Below, one piece after another: positions 61,001-64,000 of a DNA stretch of 64,000 nucleotides. Position 1 is the stretch's first letter, and every line of letters begins with the position of its first letter. The notes below the pieces were generated by a model. That model made no database searches. It was not told the DNA's origin and worked only from the letters and a program-made list of their open reading frames with translations. This DNA comes from Pseudomonas protegens (GTDB lineage Bacteria; Pseudomonadota; Gammaproteobacteria; Pseudomonadales; Pseudomonadaceae): contig NZ_CP060201.1 of assembly GCF_013407925.2 (NCBI RefSeq), forward strand, positions 682,001-746,000. The letters are read 5' to 3'. The translations under genes were made by a program, and so were the position numbers.

Positions 61001-61972
61001 TCAGCCGACGCGGCGCTGGGACACCCGCACCCAATAGCGGGTGTAGCGCTCGATGCGCAGCGAGAAACCGCTCTCAAGCGCCGCCAGGGCGCGATCGGTG
61101 TCATCGATGGGAAAGGCCCCGGAAATCTTCAGGCCGGCAATCTGCGGATCGCACTGCACCACACCGCGGCGATAGCGCGACAGGTCCGCCAGCAAGTCCC
61201 CCAAGGGTCGGTCGAGGGCGATGATGCTGCCCTGGCGCCAGGCGCCTACTGAAGCGTCGTTGGGTTGCAGCGCGGCGAAACTCCGGGTGTTGAAGGCCAG
61301 TTGCTGCCCGGCTTCGACCCGACGCACCAGCGCCCCATTACCCAGGCTGACCTGCACGCCCTGCTCCAGCACCGCCACCTGATCCTCGTGTTCCTCGCTG
61401 CGCAACACGAAACGCGCGCTCTGGGCCTGGACCTCACCGTGGCGCGTGATGACCCGCAATGGCCTGCGCAGCGCATCAACGCCAGCGCTCACCAGCATCT
61501 CGCCCCAGAGCAACTGCAACCGGCGCTGCTGAGCGTCGAAAGTGACATTTACCGAGGTGTCGGTGTTGAGCAGCAATGCACTGCCGTCCGCCAGGCGCAC
61601 TTCGCGGCGTTCGCCGACCTGGGTTCGATAGTCCGCCAGCAGTTGCTGGGCGCTGTCGCTGCGCCAGCCCAGCCAGCCGAGGGAGCCGGCCGAGGCCAGT
61701 ACCATCAGGTTGCGCATCAGCTCACGGCGCGAGCGCCCGGCCCCGCGCAAGGTGGAACCGGCCAGGCCACCAGGCAAGGCCGACATCTGCTCGCCCAGTT
61801 GCTGCATGCGTTCCCAGGCCTGGCGATGCAAGGGGTCGGCGGCCAGCCATTCGCGCCAGGCTGCCTGTTCCTGTTCGCTCGCTGTGCCGGAGCGCAACTG
61901 CGCATACCAGCGCGCCGCGCCGCTGATGGCCTGGCGCTCGCCCACGCTCAGTTGCAGCTTGGCAAAACTCAT
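61001..61972 (-). CDS. fecR: FecR-family anti-sigma/sigma regulator
   Basis: 323 residues from MSFAKLQLSV. The cytosolic N-terminus has AARWYAQLRSGTASEQEQAAWREWLAADPLHRQAW, the conserved FecR_N box. A membrane helix lies near 95-112 (LMVLASAGSLGWLGW). The periplasmic FecR domain (VRLADGSALLLNTDTSVNVTF) and a C-terminal STN-like part follow. It relays receptor occupancy to FecI. The start overlaps fecI by four bases (ATGA). Confidence 0.87.
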   Translation of the reverse strand: MSFAKLQLSVGERQAISGAARWYAQLRSGTASEQEQAAWREWLAADPLHRQAWERMQQLGEQMSALPGGLAGSTLRGAGRSRRELMRNLMVLASAGSLGWLGWRSDSAQQLLADYRTQVGERREVRLADGSALLLNTDTSVNVTFDAQQRRLQLLWGEMLVSAGVDALRRPLRVITRHGEVQAQSARFVLRSEEHEDQVAVLEQGVQVSLGNGALVRRVEAGQQLAFNTRSFAALQPNDASVGAWRQGSIIALDRPLGDLLADLSRYRRGVVQCDPQIAGLKISGAFPIDDTDRALAALESGFSLRIERYTRYWVRVSQRRVG

Positions 61973-62490
61973 GACAACTGCATCCGCATCTGCATCAGGC
62001 AGCAATGCTCCATGGCCTTGGCCATGTAGTTGTTGACGCTGCGCACCGAGATCTGCAGGCGTTCGGCGATTTGCTCGTAGGTCAGGCCATCGCACTGGGA
62101 CAGCAGGAAAGCCTGCTTGACCCTGGCCCCCAGGCCGTCCAGCAGGCGATCAACTTCCAACAGCGCCTGGAGCATCAGGTTCTGCTCCTCCGGCGACGGA
62201 TGCTCGCCCTCGGGCACCAGGGCCAGGGCCTCCAGGTACGCCTGCTCCAGGGAGCGGCGGCGAAACAGATCGATCAGCAGGCCCCGGGCAATGCGCGACA
62301 GGTAGGGCCGCGGCTCGCGGATCTCCAGGGCATTGCGCGCCTTGAGCACCCGCACGAAAGTATCCTGGGCCAGATCGGCGGCATCGAAGGTGTTGCCCAG
62401 GCGCTGGCGCAACCAGCCCTGCAGCCAGCCGTGGTGATGGGTGTACAGATCGGTGACGGCACAGCGCAGGGATAAGTCGTCGGCGGGCAT
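61969..62490 (-). CDS. fecI: FecI-family ECF sigma factor
   Basis: 173 residues. Region 2 has FDAADLAQDTFVRVLKARN and PRPYLSRIARGLLIDLFRRR. Region 4 has LSQCDGLTYEQIAERLQISVRSVNNYMAKAM. It directs transcription of the receptor gene when its siderophore is bound. A Fur-like box lies 21 bases upstream of the ATG, so expression should follow iron limitation. Confidence 0.88.
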   Translation of the reverse strand: MPADDLSLRCAVTDLYTHHHGWLQGWLRQRLGNTFDAADLAQDTFVRVLKARNALEIREPRPYLSRIARGLLIDLFRRRSLEQAYLEALALVPEGEHPSPEEQNLMLQALLEVDRLLDGLGARVKQAFLLSQCDGLTYEQIAERLQISVRSVNNYMAKAMEHCCLMQMRMQLS

Positions 62491-62510
62491 GACAATAAGG
62501 ATTCATATTT

Positions 62511-62529
62511 GATAATGAATCGCATTGTC
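62511..62529 (+). promoter_or_regulatory. Fur-box-like operator of fecI
   Basis: GATAATGAATCGCATTGTC matches the 19-bp Fur consensus GATAATGATAATCATTATC at 14 positions, including both outer halves. It lies 21 bases upstream of the fecI start, where it would cover the promoter. Confidence 0.7.
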
Positions 62530-62601
62530 ATGTAGAGGCGGAAGTCTTGGCAAGAGCCACGAACGCCGGACGACGTTCGTGGCGGTACGGCGGGGGCCGG
62601 G

Positions 62602-63576
62602 TCAGATCCCGGCCAGGGCCAGGTCCATGGCGAAGTAGGTGAAGATCAGGTCAGCACCGGCGCGCTTGATCGAGCCCAGGGTTTCGCGCACCACCCGCTG
62701 CTCGTCGATGGCCCCGGCCTGGGCGCCGAACTTGATCATCGCGTACTCGCCGCTGACCTGATACGCCGCCACCGGCAACCGCGAGGCCTCGCGGATGTCG
62801 CGGATGATGTCCAGGTAGGCCCCGGCGGGCTTGACCATCAGCGAGTCGGCGCCTTCCTGCTCGTCCAGCAGGGACTCGCGCACCGCTTCGCGGCGGTTCA
62901 TCGGGTTCATCTGGTAGCTCTTGCGGTCGCCCTTGAGCGCACTGCCGCCGGCCTCGCGGAACGGGCCGTAGAGCGCCGAAGCGAACTTGGTGGAATAGGC
63001 CATGATCGGCGTCTGGGTAAAACCGGCGGCGTCCAGGGCCCGGCGGATGGCCTGGACCTGACCGTCCATGGCCGCCGACGGCGCGATCACGTCGGCGCCG
63101 GCACGGGCCGCGGCCACCGCCTGCTTGCCGAGGTTGATCAGGGTCTGGTCGTTGTCCACTTCATGGCCGTGCATCACGCCACAGTGGCCGTGCTCGGTGT
63201 ATTCGCAGAAGCAGGTGTCGGACATCACGATCATTTCCGGCACCGCGTCCTTGGCAATGCGCGACATGCGCGACACCAGGCCGTTTTCCTTCCAGGTATC
63301 GCTGCCATCGCAGTCCAGGTGGTGAGACACGCCGAAAGTCATCACCGACTTGATCCCGGCGCGGGCGTAGCGCTCGATCTCCCCGGCCAGCTTGGATTCG
63401 GGAATGCGCATCACCCCGGGCATGCTCTTGATCGGCACGAAATCGTCGATTTCTTCCTCGACGAAAATCGGCAGCACCAGGTCGTTGAGGGTGAATTCGG
63501 TTTCCTGGAACAGACTGCGCAGTTGTTCGGAGCGACGCAGGCGGCGGGGACGGGCTTCTGGGAACTGGCTGGACAT
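62602..63576 (-). CDS. hemB: Delta-aminolevulinic acid dehydratase (porphobilinogen synthase), three-cysteine type
   Basis: 324 residues from [10 protein letters not shown] (TTAGGA site); the frame to 63669 is not needed. Active-site lysines are in [17 protein letters not shown] and [10 protein letters not shown]. The metal segment [18 protein letters not shown] retains three cysteines, as in the zinc-dependent E. coli enzyme. The enzyme condenses two 5-aminolevulinate to porphobilinogen in heme synthesis. P. aeruginosa HemB, in contrast, has a cysteine-free, magnesium-type site, so this may be a second, zinc-using paralog. Confidence 0.88.
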   Translation of the reverse strand: MSSQFPEARPRRLRRSEQLRSLFQETEFTLNDLVLPIFVEEEIDDFVPIKSMPGVMRIPESKLAGEIERYARAGIKSVMTFGVSHHLDCDGSDTWKENGLVSRMSRIAKDAVPEMIVMSDTCFCEYTEHGHCGVMHGHEVDNDQTLINLGKQAVAAARAGADVIAPSAAMDGQVQAIRRALDAAGFTQTPIMAYSTKFASALYGPFREAGGSALKGDRKSYQMNPMNRREAVRESLLDEQEGADSLMVKPAGAYLDIIRDIREASRLPVAAYQVSGEYAMIKFGAQAGAIDEQRVVRETLGSIKRAGADLIFTYFAMDLALAGI

Positions 63577-63848
63577 GATTTTTCCTAAGGCTGAGCGCGG
63601 GATAACACGAGCGATGGCGAAAAAAGGCTGAAAGCTTATGCCCAGAGCCGCCAGGGTACAAACCCGCACGGCTCAACAGAGCCTTGCCGAAGCCGTAACA
63701 ATGCCCGCCAGGCCCCGCGATTCAGGGGGGTGTCGGCCCCTCGACGCGGCCAGCCTGCGACCATCTGACGCAACAGCAGCAGCCGCCATTGAAAACCGGC
63801 GCGCAACAAATCTTGCAGCGGCGCTTGGTTCTCGCACGGCGGCGCACA

Positions 63849-64000
63849 CTACGGCGGCTCGCTGCCCTGCAAATTGAGGGTGTAGTCCTTCAGAGGCGTT
63901 TTGAAGTAGGCCATGCCGCCGTCGTCAATCTTTCCCCTGAGCACGATTTTCTTGATTCTGTCGGCAACTTCATCGGCAGCCTTTTCGGACTGAATCGTCG
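63849..64000 (-). CDS. C-terminal end of a gene extending beyond the window
   Basis: Minus-strand frame open from the window edge to a TAG at 63849-63851. About 50 codons read TIQSEKAADEVADRIKKIVL, then GGMAYFKTPLKDYTLN, ending in GSEPP. It looks coding by composition, but I do not recognise the family. The 272 bases between it and the hemB start show no gene. Confidence 0.55.
   Translation of the reverse strand, partial: TIQSEKAADEVADRIKKIVLRGKIDDGGMAYFKTPLKDYTLNLQGSEPP

Overview
The window looks like a chromosome segment of a fluorescent-group Pseudomonas (P. fluorescens / protegens / chlororaphis relatives). This is inferred from the high GC and very high GC3 of most genes, the many REP/REPIN elements with the GTAGGAGC...GGCTTGC core, and the gene content (spu/puu polyamine locus, dhcAB-atoB, E. 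coli-type lysR-lysA, FecIR-type iron receptor). The first 3.7 kb is richer in A+T and looks accessory: the end of a radical-SAM/SPASM gene, a two-gene cassette with a PD-(D/E)XK-like nuclease signature, a broken reading-frame remnant and a small P-loop kinase.

From 3.8 to 14.4 kb lies a polyamine block: puuR, puuB, puuC and puuA on the minus strand, and a PuuD/SpuA-type hydrolase with a complete spermidine/putrescine ABC transporter on the plus strand. From 14.4 to 25.2 kb come a candidate small RNA, an exported papain-like protease, a DUF2867 protein, a SolA-type oxidase and a CBS-domain protein. These are followed by a two-component system divergent from a DUF2271 / PepSY-flavodoxin-reductase / ApbE operon and a VIT-type metal transporter. 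From 25.6 to 41.4 kb are an LTA-synthase-like sulfatase-fold protein, two chemoreceptors, a sirtuin, the dhcR/dhcAB/atoB ketone-body or carnitine locus (with an 11-copy heptamer repeat in its divergent promoter region), lysR-lysA and a PhoD-like phosphatase.

The most striking region is 42.1-52.0 kb, an RNA-repair locus. RtcR (CARF domain plus sigma54 activator) is divergent from a -24/-12 promoter that drives rsr (Ro60-like), rtcB, a HEAT-repeat protein, an unknown protein, an RlaP-type nucleotidyltransferase and rtcA. Between rsr and rtcB sit five tandem RNA modules. Each has a differently sequenced but complementary basal stem and a conserved GAATG element; four have TTGTC opposite it, and the fifth has GGTC. 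Three carry circularly permuted tRNA-like domains, one carries only a T-arm and one carries neither. I read these as a tandem array of bacterial Y RNAs of the YrlA type, the probable partners of Rsr.

From 52.1 kb onward are a thioesterase, a DUF4349 lipoprotein, and a frameshifted HisRS-like paralog preceded by a histidine-rich leader peptide and attenuator. Then come a DUF1615 lipoprotein, a LysE exporter, an FAD monooxygenase, a FecI-FecR-TonB receptor iron system under a Fur-like box, and an E. coli-like three-cysteine hemB. Two 136-bp copies of a mobile palindromic element lie here. One of them supplies the stop codons of both flanking convergent genes (rtcR and the thioesterase).
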